From NCBI GenBank assembly GCA_035650475.1, contig DASRHP010000008.1, positions 62,001 through 126,000 of the forward strand: a stretch of 64,000 nucleotides of DNA. Direction: 5' to 3'. The position numbers and the translations under genes were made by a program. Of this stretch, positions 29,538 through 38,624 are shown in pieces. Positions within the stretch are counted from its first letter, which is position 1; each line of letters begins with the position of its first letter. Origin of the DNA: Candidatus Binataceae bacterium (GTDB lineage Bacteria; Desulfobacterota; Binatia; Binatales; Binataceae). The notes below the pieces were generated by a model. That model ran no database searches. It worked only from the letters and a program-made list of their open reading frames with translations, and had not been told where the DNA came from.

Positions 29538-31027
29538 CGCGCGGCCCCCGTCTGGTTTATCGCTGCGCCGGTCACTTCGTCGATCTGCGCGATATCGCGG
29601 TAGCGGTCGGCTTCGTTGTGCCAGTACGCGGTCTCATACTTCTCCAGGTTGTCCTGCGCCGCCAGCAGGGTCAGAAAATCGACCTTGTCCACCCGGTAGG
29701 CGCTGATCGCCGCGTCGACCTCGCTGCGCGCCAGCGGGATCACCTCGCGCTCGTAGGAACGCGCGGTTTCCTCGTGCTCGGCCAGGCGCGCGAGCAGATC
29801 GTGCAGCGCGCCGAGCGCGGTGTCGCGCGCCGCCGCCAACCGCGCGCGCGTGCGGTTGAGCGTGGCCTCGGCCTCGTAGAGCTGCTCGCGCTGCTTGGAG
29901 AAATAGAAGACCGGGATGTCGAACATGATCTGGCCGGTCATAAGATCGGGCCGCACCGCCGCGCCGGTGACCACGGTCTTGCCGTTTGCCGTGCTTGTAG
30001 TCCCCGGATTGTCGTTGCGCGAACCGTAGGCCAGGTATAGCAGCATATCCGGCAACGGCGCGCGCGCGGCCAGCCGCTCGTTGAGAGTGTCGCGCTCGAC
30101 CGCGCGGCCCAGCCGCTGCACCTCCGGATTCGACGCCAGCACCATTTCTTCGAGCTGCGCCGTCGGCAAGCGCAGCGCCGCGGGCGGCAGCGCGCCGAGC
30201 GGCTCGATCGCGACCGACGGCCGGTTGAGTAGCACTTCAAGGCGGATCAGCCGGGTTTCGCGCTTGCGCGTCAGGTCAAGCAGCGTGGTGTCGAGCTGAG
30301 CCAGCGCGACGTCGGCGTTGAGCACGTCCTGCTGGAGGCCCGGGCCGAGCTGATACTTGGAGACCGCGATATCGCGCAACTCGCGCAGCATCCGCCGCTG
30401 CTCGAGCGCGAGCTGGATATCCTTGTCGACCACGAAGATGTCGGCGAAGGCCAGCCGTACCGCGGTGACGAGGCGCAGCAGCGCGATCCGCACGTCGGCC
30501 TGCGCGACCTCGGCCTGCTTGCCCGCCACCGACTGGCGCAGGCTGAGCTTGCCGGGGAACGGATAGCGCTGGGTGAATTCGATCTGCTTTTCGGTCGCGT
30601 TTTCCTGGGTCATCGAGAAGGTCGTCGGCAGGTCCTTCATCCGATATCCGACGTACGGATCGTCGGGCATCCCGGCGGGCAGCACGCGATGGCCCGTGGC
30701 CTCGGCTCCGTAGCGCGAGGCCAGCAGGTCGGGATTGTTGGCGATCGCCTCGCCGATGAGATGCCTGAGTTGCCCTTCAATCACCTCGGGGTTGTTTTCG
30801 AAATGTTGAGGCAGCTTGAGCGGCGGCAGCGGCTGCGGCGCGACCACCGCGCCGGCAGGCGCCGTCGCCCCGGGGCGCGCCGGCGGGCGAGAGGGTTGCG
30901 CGGGGATAAGCGACGCCGGGCCGGCGGCCTGCGCACTCCCCGCGGCCATCAGCAGAAAAAGCGGCCCGGCCGCGAACTTGCGAAAAACTCTCCAAACAAC
31001 CACGTAACCGTGCGATACCCAAGACAT
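29534..31027 (-). CDS. cusC: CusC/CzcC-like outer-membrane efflux channel
   Basis: A 497-residue TolC-fold protein forming the outer-membrane duct of the pump. Signal peptide residues about 20-36 (AAGPLFLLMAAGSAQAA) precede a Pro-rich stretch. The two outer-membrane-efflux repeats follow (IGEAIANNPDLLASRY at about 95; SNPEVQRLGRAVERDTLNERLAARAPLPD at about 300). No lipobox cysteine is seen. The ATG at 31027 (MSWVSHGYVVVW) is preferred over an upstream ATG at 31054. First gene of the cusCBA operon; its stop overlaps cusB. Regulation is not visible and no CusRS pair is present. Confidence 0.88.
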   Translation of the reverse strand: MSWVSHGYVVVWRVFRKFAAGPLFLLMAAGSAQAAGPASLIPAQPSRPPARPGATAPAGAVVAPQPLPPLKLPQHFENNPEVIEGQLRHLIGEAIANNPDLLASRYGAEATGHRVLPAGMPDDPYVGYRMKDLPTTFSMTQENATEKQIEFTQRYPFPGKLSLRQSVAGKQAEVAQADVRIALLRLVTAVRLAFADIFVVDKDIQLALEQRRMLRELRDIAVSKYQLGPGLQQDVLNADVALAQLDTTLLDLTRKRETRLIRLEVLLNRPSVAIEPLGALPPAALRLPTAQLEEMVLASNPEVQRLGRAVERDTLNERLAARAPLPDMLLYLAYGSRNDNPGTTSTANGKTVVTGAAVRPDLMTGQIMFDIPVFYFSKQREQLYEAEATLNRTRARLAAARDTALGALHDLLARLAEHEETARSYEREVIPLARSEVDAAISAYRVDKVDFLTLLAAQDNLEKYETAYWHNEADRYRDIAQIDEVTGAAINQTGAAR

Positions 31028-31599
31028 AGCCAACCCCGCCTTTTGACCGCGCACGCGCGATCATAGGTGCAACCCGCGCGCCAAAACAGCCGCCCGACGC
31101 CTGGCCAGCGTCGCCAAAGCGCGCCTTTTGAACCGGCGCGCGGGCTAATCAGACCAATTCGCGGATCGTCGATGGAGGCGCGCGCAGCAGGAGCGAGGCC
31201 GGAGACTCCCGCTCCGGCCGAGGATCGAAGGCGGTTGCGCCCGATGCGCGCTCAGGAATGAAGCTTCGGTAGTCGCAGGCGCGTTTGACCGCAACCAGGA
31301 CGACGCCGCCACGTTTGGAATGTTTGCCGAAAACCCGTGTTTGAAGACGCGGATGGATCGCGGACTGGAGAGAGCGAGCGCGCGGAAGTAGGGCGAGCGT
31401 CAATGCCACCAGTAACACGGCGCACAACGCCCGGCTGCCGACACCGCGGAGCCTCCGCCGCCCGAAGTCCATCGCACGATCATATATGCGGCGGCGGCCT
31501 AAACAAGTGCCGGCGCGGCGCCTCGCGATTGGAGGCCTCAGCCGGCGTCGTCGCATCGCCAGTGCCCGGCGGCGCGCGTCGCCTGGGCGACAACCGCGG
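31028..31599. other. Region between the efflux operon and the phage-like cluster
   Basis: About 570 nt with one possible short minus-strand gene (31149-31472). The rest holds no convincing frame, terminator or attachment-site repeat that I could recognise. Any promoter of the efflux operon should be in the first 120 nt (31028-31148). Confidence 0.4.
31149..31472 (-). CDS. Possible small membrane protein upstream of cusC
   Basis: A 107-residue frame from the ATG at 31472 (MDFGRRRLRGVGSRAL) with one hydrophobic span (LCAVLLVALTLALL) flanked by arginines, and a C-terminal half rich in Arg, Ser and Pro with one Cys. It lies 121 nt before cusC on the same strand. Small membrane proteins ahead of metal pump operons are common, but no family is recognised and the composition is not far from chance in GC-rich DNA. 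Confidence 0.3.
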   Translation of the reverse strand: MDFGRRRLRGVGSRALCAVLLVALTLALLPRARSLQSAIHPRLQTRVFGKHSKRGGVVLVAVKRACDYRSFIPERASGATAFDPRPERESPASLLLRAPPSTIRELV

Positions 31600-34266
31600 C
31601 TACGGCGCGCAGATCCAGGTGCTGTTGATGCCGTGGACCCAGGCCCCGGACTTGGCTCCGCTGCTGGTGCAGGCGATCGGCGGATTGGCCGGCGGGTCGC
31701 AGTCCGGACAATAGAAGCTTGCCCCGTTGACTACCGGCGCGGGCAGGCTGGCGAACTTGATTCCGGTGCTGACCGTGAGCCCGCTCACGCTGCCGCCGAC
31801 GTTCGCATAGACCTGGGCGAGCTTGCCCGGATTGGTTAGCGGCACGCCCGAGGGAAGCACGGCGTCGCGGATGGTTACCGGCGAGGTCGGGTTGCTGATC
31901 ACGTTGACGATTTCGGCCGACGCAGTACCGCCGAGGCTGGTGCCGACGTCGCTGATCGGCTGTCCGCCGTTGATCGCAAAGTGCGCGCCGCTCGCGTTGG
32001 GCGTGTCGAGCTCGCCTCCGTGGATCACGATCGGTGCCCACGAGTTAAGCGCCAGCACGTCGGCGAGGAAGAGGCTGTTGGCGCTTTCCATGTCGCTGAA
32101 CGGGTCGCGAAGCACCGCGCGCCCGCCGATGATGAGCGGATAGATGTAGCTGCCGCGGTCGGTGAAGATCGGCAGCTCGTAGGAGCCCGAACTGCCCTGC
32201 TGAATGATACAGCCGCCGGTTTGCCCGTCGCATTGCAGGCGGTTGTAGTCATTGCCGTTGCTCTGATTGGCGAAGACAAAGCCGTAGTTGGTGCGGCCAT
32301 TGCCGCCGAACGCAAATATATTGCGCAGGGTGTCCTGGAAGTCGTTGTCCCACAGCTCGACCGCAATCTCGCTCTGGAAGCTGCAATGCAGGTCCTCGAA
32401 ACGCGAGTTGACCGCCCATACCGCCCACAAGCCCCCGCCCCCGCTCCCTCCAGGGCAATATTCAAGATTGTCGAGGTGAATCCGGTTCATGAAACTGCCA
32501 ACCTCGATCGGAAAAAAAGCGTCGAGGCGCGTATTCGCCAGCAAGCTGTTGGTATTGCCGATTACGGTGCCCGCGGGTGAAGCGCCGAAATTCAACAACA
32601 GCAGCGAGTTGCCGTCGACCGCGAACTTGGCGGTCGGTCGAGTGAAGTTCGCAGTGTAGCGCGCGCTATTCGAGATTCGCACCGAATCGTAGTAGCCATT
32701 GACGAAACCGTGCCCCGCCGCGCCCGGGTTGTTGCCGGGCCAGAGCGCGGTTCCCAGCGGCGTCAGCCCGGGGAACATCACGGTCTCGTAGTAGCCCTGC
32801 GTGAGCGTGCCGCTCGCCGCCGTCGAGGCGACCATCACGCCGTCCTTGAACAGACGCACCGTAGAGCCGTCGTAGGTCAGCGCGATATGGTGCGTGACGT
32901 TGGTCGTCAGTGACGCGGTGTCGCTCAACCCGTAATGCGTTCCGCCGATCTTGATATCGGCCTGCAACTCATTTGCCGGCGTGCTGAATGGGTTGACATA
33001 AAGGTCGAACGCCCCACCGCCCACGTTTCCTGCCGCCCCGCTGCCCGGCGCGTTGACGTAGGAGCCGATAATATTGCAGTAATTATTGCCGCAGAACGAG
33101 CTGCCCACCGCGTCGAGGTACGTCTCGACCGTGAAGGCCGACAGCCCGCTGAGATTCATCGGCGGCCCCGTCCATCCGAGATCGAGCACCGGTGCGCTGT
33201 TGTTGACAGTGTCGTAGGCCGAGCCGGTTCCGCTGGCAAGCTGCGAGCCGATCACTTCCAGGGTCCAGGTCACGCTGCCGTCGGCCACGGTGGCGCCCTG
33301 AGTTGTCGGCCAGGTCGGATGCGAGCCGCTGCCTGAAGTGCCGCCGCCGGTTGCGACCTCGATATTGCCGTTGCTGTCGCGCAGCTCGGAGAATTGCGGA
33401 TAGGCGTGGTTGGCCTGCCAAGTCGCGGTCACGCTCGAGGCCAGCGGCGGATTGCTGGTCGGGGCGCTTTGCACGATAAGGTCCGGCCCGTAGAAGATCG
33501 GCATCAGGACGGTGTTCATGCGTCCGCCGCCGAAGACGTGCAGGTCGCTGCAATCGATCAGCAGCGGGGCGGTGATCCTGTAGCATCCCGGATACGGCGT
33601 CGGCGGCAGATAGACCGGCGGGATGTTCTCCTGGTTGCTCGGATTGACCGCGCAGGCCGCGTTGATCGCGCTCTGGATCGCGGCGGTATCGTCGGTGGTG
33701 CAGTCCCCCTTGGCGCCGTAGGGCGGGGCCTTGACGTTGATCACGCCGTTGACATGGCCCGAGATGTTCGCGTTCTCGTCGATCACTGTGTAGGGCGGTG
33801 TACTGCCGTTGCTCACGCGCACGCCGCCGCCAGCCACCAGCGCCTCGCGCGCCTGGGCGTCGCCCGCAAGCGAAGCCTGAACACTGGCCGCCCCCGCGAG
33901 ATTGCGTCCGTTGGCGTTGAGGTCCTGCTCCAGCGGTCCCCCCGCGCACGCCCATGCCCCGCGCGTGCCAACCGCCATCGCGCCCGCGCCGCCGCCCGAG
34001 CAGGGCGTGGTCTTTTGGCAATCCCTGCACCAAAGCAGCATCCCGTCCTGTTCCACGGGCAGGCTGGCGAAGGGCAGGCTCACGATAGTCGGCGCGATCG
34101 CCTGCGCACCGGAAAACCGCTGGTTGATCGCCTGGCGAAAGTTAAAGCCGGCGCCGACGCCGCTGAAGTTCGGGATCGGTTGGTACTGGCCCGCTGCGCT
34201 GCCGGCGGCCAGGACCAGCGCCGCCAGTGCGCCGGCGCATGCCGACGCGATAAGTGATCTGTTCAT
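31600..34266 (-). CDS. Pectate-lyase-type tailspike with LamG-like domain and Sec signal
   Basis: An 888-residue protein ending the tail operon. It contains a pectate-lyase superfamily entry motif (INVKAPPYGAKGDCTTDDTAAIQSAI near 175-200), a shared beta module at about 280-342, a LamG/concanavalin-type domain at about 355-490 (HHIALTYDGSTVRLFKDGVMVAS) and a right-handed beta-helix-like C-terminal half. Cys motifs open and close it: LLWCRDCQKTTPC near 75 and FYCPDCDPP near 855. The ATG at 34266 begins MNRSLIASACAGALAALVLAAG, a clear Sec signal peptide, which is odd for a phage tail part that assembles in the cytoplasm. A longer frame reaches 35322 but overlaps two genes. Probably binds or cuts surface polysaccharide. 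Confidence 0.8.
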   Translation of the reverse strand: MNRSLIASACAGALAALVLAAGSAAGQYQPIPNFSGVGAGFNFRQAINQRFSGAQAIAPTIVSLPFASLPVEQDGMLLWCRDCQKTTPCSGGGAGAMAVGTRGAWACAGGPLEQDLNANGRNLAGAASVQASLAGDAQAREALVAGGGVRVSNGSTPPYTVIDENANISGHVNGVINVKAPPYGAKGDCTTDDTAAIQSAINAACAVNPSNQENIPPVYLPPTPYPGCYRITAPLLIDCSDLHVFGGGRMNTVLMPIFYGPDLIVQSAPTSNPPLASSVTATWQANHAYPQFSELRDSNGNIEVATGGGTSGSGSHPTWPTTQGATVADGSVTWTLEVIGSQLASGTGSAYDTVNNSAPVLDLGWTGPPMNLSGLSAFTVETYLDAVGSSFCGNNYCNIIGSYVNAPGSGAAGNVGGGAFDLYVNPFSTPANELQADIKIGGTHYGLSDTASLTTNVTHHIALTYDGSTVRLFKDGVMVASTAASGTLTQGYYETVMFPGLTPLGTALWPGNNPGAAGHGFVNGYYDSVRISNSARYTANFTRPTAKFAVDGNSLLLLNFGASPAGTVIGNTNSLLANTRLDAFFPIEVGSFMNRIHLDNLEYCPGGSGGGGLWAVWAVNSRFEDLHCSFQSEIAVELWDNDFQDTLRNIFAFGGNGRTNYGFVFANQSNGNDYNRLQCDGQTGGCIIQQGSSGSYELPIFTDRGSYIYPLIIGGRAVLRDPFSDMESANSLFLADVLALNSWAPIVIHGGELDTPNASGAHFAINGGQPISDVGTSLGGTASAEIVNVISNPTSPVTIRDAVLPSGVPLTNPGKLAQVYANVGGSVSGLTVSTGIKFASLPAPVVNGASFYCPDCDPPANPPIACTSSGAKSGAWVHGINSTWICAP

Positions 34267-34277
34267 TGCGCCACCCG

Positions 34278-34862
34278 TCAGAATCCGACTGCCAGCCATG
34301 AGAAGCCGTTGCTCTTCTCGCCCGTCCACGGCGGGCTTGCGACGCCGCTCAGATTGCCCGGTACGTCGAGCACGAAGGTCGCCCCGCTCAGCCCCCAGCT
34401 CACGACCGAGGCCGCCAGATTGCCGCCCGACGTATGGTAATAGACGTTGGTCGCGAGCGGCGGCAGCAGGATCGCATTGGGAAACGGAATCGGCCAGCTC
34501 ACCACGAATTGGGTGTCGCTCGTGAAGTTCTGCTGCGCCAGCGAGAAGTAGCCCCATTGGATAATCGCGACGACCGGCCCGCGGCTTACGTCGGTCAGCG
34601 GAATCTTGAGGTAACCGTTGGTCTGCAGCGAGCAGGTCAGCTTGGCCAGCGTCGCCTGAAGCGCCGCGATGCTCGCGACGTTGGTGTCCTGGCGCTGCTT
34701 GAGGAAGGCGGTGCGGTTGGCGAGCTGCTGATGCGGCTGGTTGCTGATCCCGATTCCGCTGAAGCTCGCGCCGCTGCCCGCCCCCTCCACCGGATCGGTC
34801 TGTTGAATCTCGTAGACCTCGTTGGCCGCGAAGGCGGGATTGTCGATGAGCGTCGGCATCAT
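34278..34862 (-). CDS. Tail fibre protein with gp53-like C-terminal domain
   Basis: A 194-residue fibre-type protein. The N-terminal part has the collar-fibre phrase HQQLANRTAFLKQRQDTN and a short helical stretch (IAALQATLAKL). The C-terminal half fits the gp53-like fibre tip: KIPLTDV, IIQWGYFS, FVVSWPIPFPNA and the closing GFSWLAVGF are characteristic. It lies 5 nt behind the collar-fibre gene and 11 nt before the spike gene. Likely role is receptor contact. Confidence 0.75.
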   Translation of the reverse strand: MMPTLIDNPAFAANEVYEIQQTDPVEGAGSGASFSGIGISNQPHQQLANRTAFLKQRQDTNVASIAALQATLAKLTCSLQTNGYLKIPLTDVSRGPVVAIIQWGYFSLAQQNFTSDTQFVVSWPIPFPNAILLPPLATNVYYHTSGGNLAASVVSWGLSGATFVLDVPGNLSGVASPPWTGEKSNGFSWLAVGF

Positions 34863-34867
34863 CCACC

Positions 34868-35521
34868 TCAGAACGTGAACGTCCAGGTGCCTTGGTAGTC
34901 GGCCGAGCCGTTGAAGGCGAAGGCAGGCACCACCGCATGCGCGAGCATCGGTCCCGGCGGTGCGTTGAGCGCGGCGAGCGTCCAGACCACCGAACCGTCG
35001 GTAGTGGTCGCGCCCAGCGCCATCGCCCAGGTCGGCGGCGTGGCCCCGCTGGTGCCTGCGGTGGTACAGCGCTGGACGTTGCCGTTGGCGTCCACCAGCA
35101 GGCTGCCGACGGTCTTGGCCGTGCTCGCGCTCCAGGTCGGGTTGTTGGTGCCGACCGCCGCGGGCAAGGCCACCCCCGCGGCGTTGGCGAACAGCCCAAC
35201 TTCCTGCACCGTGATTCCGGCCGCGGCGAAATCGGCGCTCGCGCGCAGCGCGTAACTGAATTGCACGCTGCCCGGACTTGGGAAGGTGTGGGCACCGACC
35301 GCGTTGTAGTATTTGGGCGCAAGCGCGAGGTCGACGTCGCTCGCCGCGGGCGTGGCGTTGCCCGAGCCGAAACCCACCGCGAGCGCGAACTGGCCGGCGG
35401 TGACGCCGGCCAGCAGGTTAGCCAGCGCCGGCAGCCCGGCGTCCACGAACAGGTTGCGGCACTCGTACAGCAGCCGGCCGCGGCTGAAAATTCTCACGAT
35501 TCCTTTTGGCCGTTTCACCAT
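34868..35521 (-). CDS. Tail fibre / collar protein carrying shared module A
   Basis: A 217-residue protein starting MVKRPKGIVRIFSRGRLLYE at the ATG 35521, 4 nt behind the tail protein I gene. Residues 20-120 resemble the base of phage fibres (VDAGLPALANLLAG, ITVQEVGLFANA). Residues about 127-185 are a compact beta module (DANGNVQRCTTAGTSG, PPTWAMALGATTTDGSVVW) that recurs in the sheath and the spike. The C-terminus (FAFNGSADYQGTWTFTF) ends on a beta strand. Confidence 0.75.
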   Translation of the reverse strand: MVKRPKGIVRIFSRGRLLYECRNLFVDAGLPALANLLAGVTAGQFALAVGFGSGNATPAASDVDLALAPKYYNAVGAHTFPSPGSVQFSYALRASADFAAAGITVQEVGLFANAAGVALPAAVGTNNPTWSASTAKTVGSLLVDANGNVQRCTTAGTSGATPPTWAMALGATTTDGSVVWTLAALNAPPGPMLAHAVVPAFAFNGSADYQGTWTFTF

Positions 35522-35525
35522 CGCT

Positions 35526-36350
35526 CTATCCGTTCGCCGAGATCGGCACTCCGTTGGCGAGCACGCCCGAGTCAGCCACCACCGGTTCATTGGCCCCATA
35601 AGTTACCCCGATATGGTAGTAGTGCGCGTCGTAGCGCGGCGCGATCACGCGCACGTCAACCAGCGGCGCGATCGGCGCGCTTAGCACATCGGTCGGCGCC
35701 GGCGCGCGATCCACCGTGCCGGTGAAGTCGCTCGGCACGGGCGTCGCCTCCGCCAGCGGCGCTGCCACGAATGCCAGCGCGTCGAGCAAGCAGCGCGCCG
35801 GCTTGAAGAAATTAATCGCCGCGGCCGCCCGCGCCGCGTCGCCGCTCCCGATCGTTTGCCCCGCGCCGAGCTGGATCAGCACCCGGAACACCGCCCATCC
35901 CTGCGACGGCGGGTATGCCGTCCCGCCCCAGCTCGCCTGCCCCTCCAGGAAGCTCACCGCCTCAAAGCCCATCGCCGCCAGTACCTGCCGGATCGAGGCG
36001 GGCGTGCCGTGGATGCGATGCAGCGGGATCGCCGTCGTCAGCAGCGTACGCCAGGTGTCGAAGTCGCTCGGCCCGGCGCTGTCGGAGGGCGATTGCAGGG
36101 TGTCGACGTCGCTCAGCGTATCGATGTCGGTCAGCGCGTCGATACTCTCGCCCGAGCTGCCGGCGAGCTGCCAGCGCGGGTCAAACATGTCGAACTGCCA
36201 GGCGAGGTAGGGTAGCGCCGAGTCGGGCGCCGAGTCGAGCCGGTAGACCAGGATCGGCGTGAGGTCAAGCTCGTCGAGCCGGTTGATCAGCTCGAGCATC
36301 GACTGCGAACGCGCGTCGTTGATCGAGGGCGCTAGCTGGAGCTTGGCCAT
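35526..36350 (-). CDS. Phage tail protein I (P2 gpI-like)
   Basis: A 274-residue baseplate-periphery protein. The N-terminal 170 residues match the P2 gpI/tail protein I pattern: LPYLAWQFDMFDPRW (usual form LPWLAWaw.VD.W), WRTLLTTAIPLHRIHGTPASIRQVLAAMGF, and then FRVLIQL. The C-terminal 90 residues (after FFKPARCLLDALAF) are extra and Pro/Ala-rich. It follows J by 26 nt. It attaches tail fibres to the baseplate in P2. Confidence 0.88.
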   Translation of the reverse strand: MAKLQLAPSINDARSQSMLELINRLDELDLTPILVYRLDSAPDSALPYLAWQFDMFDPRWQLAGSSGESIDALTDIDTLSDVDTLQSPSDSAGPSDFDTWRTLLTTAIPLHRIHGTPASIRQVLAAMGFEAVSFLEGQASWGGTAYPPSQGWAVFRVLIQLGAGQTIGSGDAARAAAAINFFKPARCLLDALAFVAAPLAEATPVPSDFTGTVDRAPAPTDVLSAPIAPLVDVRVIAPRYDAHYYHIGVTYGANEPVVADSGVLANGVPISANG

Positions 36351-36376
36351 CTAGTTCACCGTGCCGCGTGCGCCGC

Positions 36377-37546
36377 TCATGAATGCTCCGCCGCCGTCGC
36401 CTGGGCGAGCGCGATCGAGGTGCAGTTCGCCCACTGCCCGGCGCTGAGCTGCGTATAGACGGGGGCGGTGAGCACCACCTGGTACACGCCCGACACCGAG
36501 AGCGCGGCGACGATTTCGCTCGGCACGATATCGCGCTGGATGCGCGAGGCGAGGTTGAGCGCGAAGCTTTGTGCGGCGGCGTTGACCGCATCCATTGTCG
36601 CGATCGGATCGGCGTCGGCAAACAGAGTCACCGTGCCGGCAATCTGATAGTCAACCTCGCTTACAGCGAGCGCGTTGACCGTGTCGGTCAGCGGCCGCAC
36701 ATTGTCGGCGCTCAGCACGCCCTCCACCTTGGCGAGCAGCGCCGAGTTGGCGATCGCCGCGCTGTTGGGCGCGGAGGCAGGCTGGATCGTGATCGGACCG
36801 GTCAGGACATAAATGTTGACTGTTCCGGGCACCGGCGAGATGACCTCGACGTCGATGATCGAGGGATCGGCGCCGAGCGCGAAGAAGCGGTAGGCGCCTG
36901 CGGGTCCGGCCACGCTGAACTCGTTGGGCGCGGTCTGGATGCGCGCACGCAGATGGTCGTCGGTTTCGGGCTCGGCGCCACCGCCGGTGGTCTCGACATT
37001 GGTCACCGCGGCGATTAGCACGTCAGGGCTCAGCAGCGCGTTGACCTGGCCTGCAAGGTAGCCGTTGGCCGCGCTGCCCGCAGTGGTGCAGGTTGCGGAG
37101 ACCGTGCCGCTGGTCGTTCCCGCCGGAATCGTCAGGTTGGAGTCGGTGGCGAAGATGAATTGCCCGTCCGAGGTTCCGGCCTGAGTGCCGGCGGGAATCG
37201 TGTAGGCGAGACTGAGCGGATTTTGGAGCGTGAACTGCAAGGTGGTGACGGCGCCTTGCGCCGGGAGGCGCGTCACCCCGAGCAGCTGCCCGATGTAATC
37301 AATCATCGGGAAGACCGCGAAGGCGAGCAGCGTTTGTTCACCGGCGAACTGGATCGCATCGCGCACCAGCGACTCGCGGTAGGCGTAGAGGTTGATCAAC
37401 AGGCGCTCGACTTGCGCCGGTTGAAGCGTACGGCCCGAGGCCGCCTCGAACTGCGAGATCATGTCGCTGAGGACTTTGTTGGGATCCAGGCCATTCGCGT
37501 CAGCGACGAACGACGGCCGCGGCAGGTTCGGTACTCCGGCTCCCAT
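36377..37546 (-). CDS. Baseplate assembly protein J
   Basis: A 389-residue baseplate wedge protein (P2 gpJ, Mu gp47 group). Family marks are the N-terminal LYAYRESLVRDAIQFAGEQTLLAFAVFPMIDYIGQLLGVTR, PAGTQAGTSDGQFIFAT, and the central ETDDHLRARIQTAPNEFSVAGPAGAYRFFALGADPSIIDVEV. Length is somewhat above P2 gpJ (302). It lies between W and I as in P2-like tails. Confidence 0.92.
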   Translation of the reverse strand: MGAGVPNLPRPSFVADANGLDPNKVLSDMISQFEAASGRTLQPAQVERLLINLYAYRESLVRDAIQFAGEQTLLAFAVFPMIDYIGQLLGVTRLPAQGAVTTLQFTLQNPLSLAYTIPAGTQAGTSDGQFIFATDSNLTIPAGTTSGTVSATCTTAGSAANGYLAGQVNALLSPDVLIAAVTNVETTGGGAEPETDDHLRARIQTAPNEFSVAGPAGAYRFFALGADPSIIDVEVISPVPGTVNIYVLTGPITIQPASAPNSAAIANSALLAKVEGVLSADNVRPLTDTVNALAVSEVDYQIAGTVTLFADADPIATMDAVNAAAQSFALNLASRIQRDIVPSEIVAALSVSGVYQVVLTAPVYTQLSAGQWANCTSIALAQATAAEHS

Positions 37547-37597
37547 CTGGCCTTCCTTTCCAATGCCGACGCGTGCCGAACGCGGCGCAGGCGCCGG

Positions 37598-38038
37598 CTA
37601 GGCGGCGCGGCCGGTGCCGCCGATCGTCACCCTCGTGCTGCGCGCGGGTGTCGGCATATTGCCCAGGTCGAGCTGCCACGAGATCGTGATCTCGACCTGG
37701 GCGCCCGCCGGTTCGGTGTCGAGCAGCGGCGTGCTTTTTACCGACAGCACCTTCACTCTTGGCTCGAACTGGGTAATCGACTGAGTAACCTCGCGCACGA
37801 TTGCCGGGCCCGCCTCGCTTATCGGCGCGTCGATGAAGTTCCAGACCTCGGTCCCGAAACCGGGGCGCAGCGGATCGGTGCCCTTCGGCGTGGTCAGAAT
37901 GATCGCGATGCACTGGTTGACGTCGTCCACGCCCTGGACCACCTGGCCGAGCCCGGAGCCCGGCGCGCCGGGCGTGTCGAGCTTCATCGACCAGTCGGCT
38001 GACGTGATATCGGCCAGGGTCACTACTCCGCCCGGCAT
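37598..38038 (-). CDS. Baseplate wedge protein W (gp25-like)
   Basis: A 146-residue protein of the T4 gp25/P2 gpW lysozyme-like family. The core phrase is QCIAIILTTPKGTDPLRPGFGTEVWNFID, followed by VREVTQSITQFEPRVKV and a strand rich C-terminus. These are typical of contractile systems from phages to type VI secretion. It sits 24 nt behind V and 51 nt before J. Confidence 0.92.
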   Translation of the reverse strand: MPGGVVTLADITSADWSMKLDTPGAPGSGLGQVVQGVDDVNQCIAIILTTPKGTDPLRPGFGTEVWNFIDAPISEAGPAIVREVTQSITQFEPRVKVLSVKSTPLLDTEPAGAQVEITISWQLDLGNMPTPARSTRVTIGGTGRAA

Positions 38039-38062
38039 CTCGATACTCCCGCTGCGGCGCTC

Positions 38063-38617
38063 TCAGTTGGCGACCACATCAGTGCTCGCGCTGGTGATCG
38101 TGCCGTGCAGAGTCCCGCCCTCGTCGTCGGTAACCTGCACCGCGTCGCCGAGCCGGGCCACGCCGGCCATCTGGCCCGCGGCGCCGAGCTGAAGCTGCGC
38201 GCCGTCGGCCGGCACCAGCGTGAGGTTGCCGCTGGCGTCGATCGCGAGCGACGCCCCGTTGAGGCTGATCTTCATCGTCGCCCCTTTCGGCAGATTCAGC
38301 GCGAGCGCGTGCGCGGCGCGGTCGTACTCGAAGCTGGCGCCGTCCTTGAAGGCAACGTGGAACTTGTCGGCGCTGTGCACCGGCGGCGTGTCGGCGGTCG
38401 AGTAGATTGCGCCGAGCACGGCGCCCGCCTCGTCGCGCTCGTCCATCAGGCAGACCACCTGCTCCCCGAGGTCGGGCATCCAGTAGCCTTTGTCATCCTG
38501 CGTCTTGAAGGCGACGATCGGCAGCCAGTACGAAAGCATCTGGTCGCGGTCGGGAAACGCGACCCGCACTCGCGCCCCCTGCACATCCTGTTGCCTCACC
38601 AGTCCGACCCGGAACAT
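38063..38617 (-). CDS. Baseplate spike protein V
   Basis: A 184-residue tail spike (P2 gpV-like). The OB-fold part has VRVAFPDRDQMLSYWLPIV and YWMPDLGEQVVCLMD. The C-terminal part is a run of short strands typical of a spike beta-helix (FKDGASFEYDRAAHAL, GATMKISLNGASLAIDASGNLTL). A metal-binding HxH tip is not evident. It follows D by 7 nt. Confidence 0.9.
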   Translation of the reverse strand: MFRVGLVRQQDVQGARVRVAFPDRDQMLSYWLPIVAFKTQDDKGYWMPDLGEQVVCLMDERDEAGAVLGAIYSTADTPPVHSADKFHVAFKDGASFEYDRAAHALALNLPKGATMKISLNGASLAIDASGNLTLVPADGAQLQLGAAGQMAGVARLGDAVQVTDDEGGTLHGTITSASTDVVAN

Positions 38618-38624
38618 CGTCGCC

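Noticed and set aside
34267..35322. N-terminal extension of the spike gene to a start at 35322
   Set aside because: It would overlap the collar fibre and the gp53-type fibre genes, which have real family motifs; the ATG at 34266 gives a proper signal peptide.
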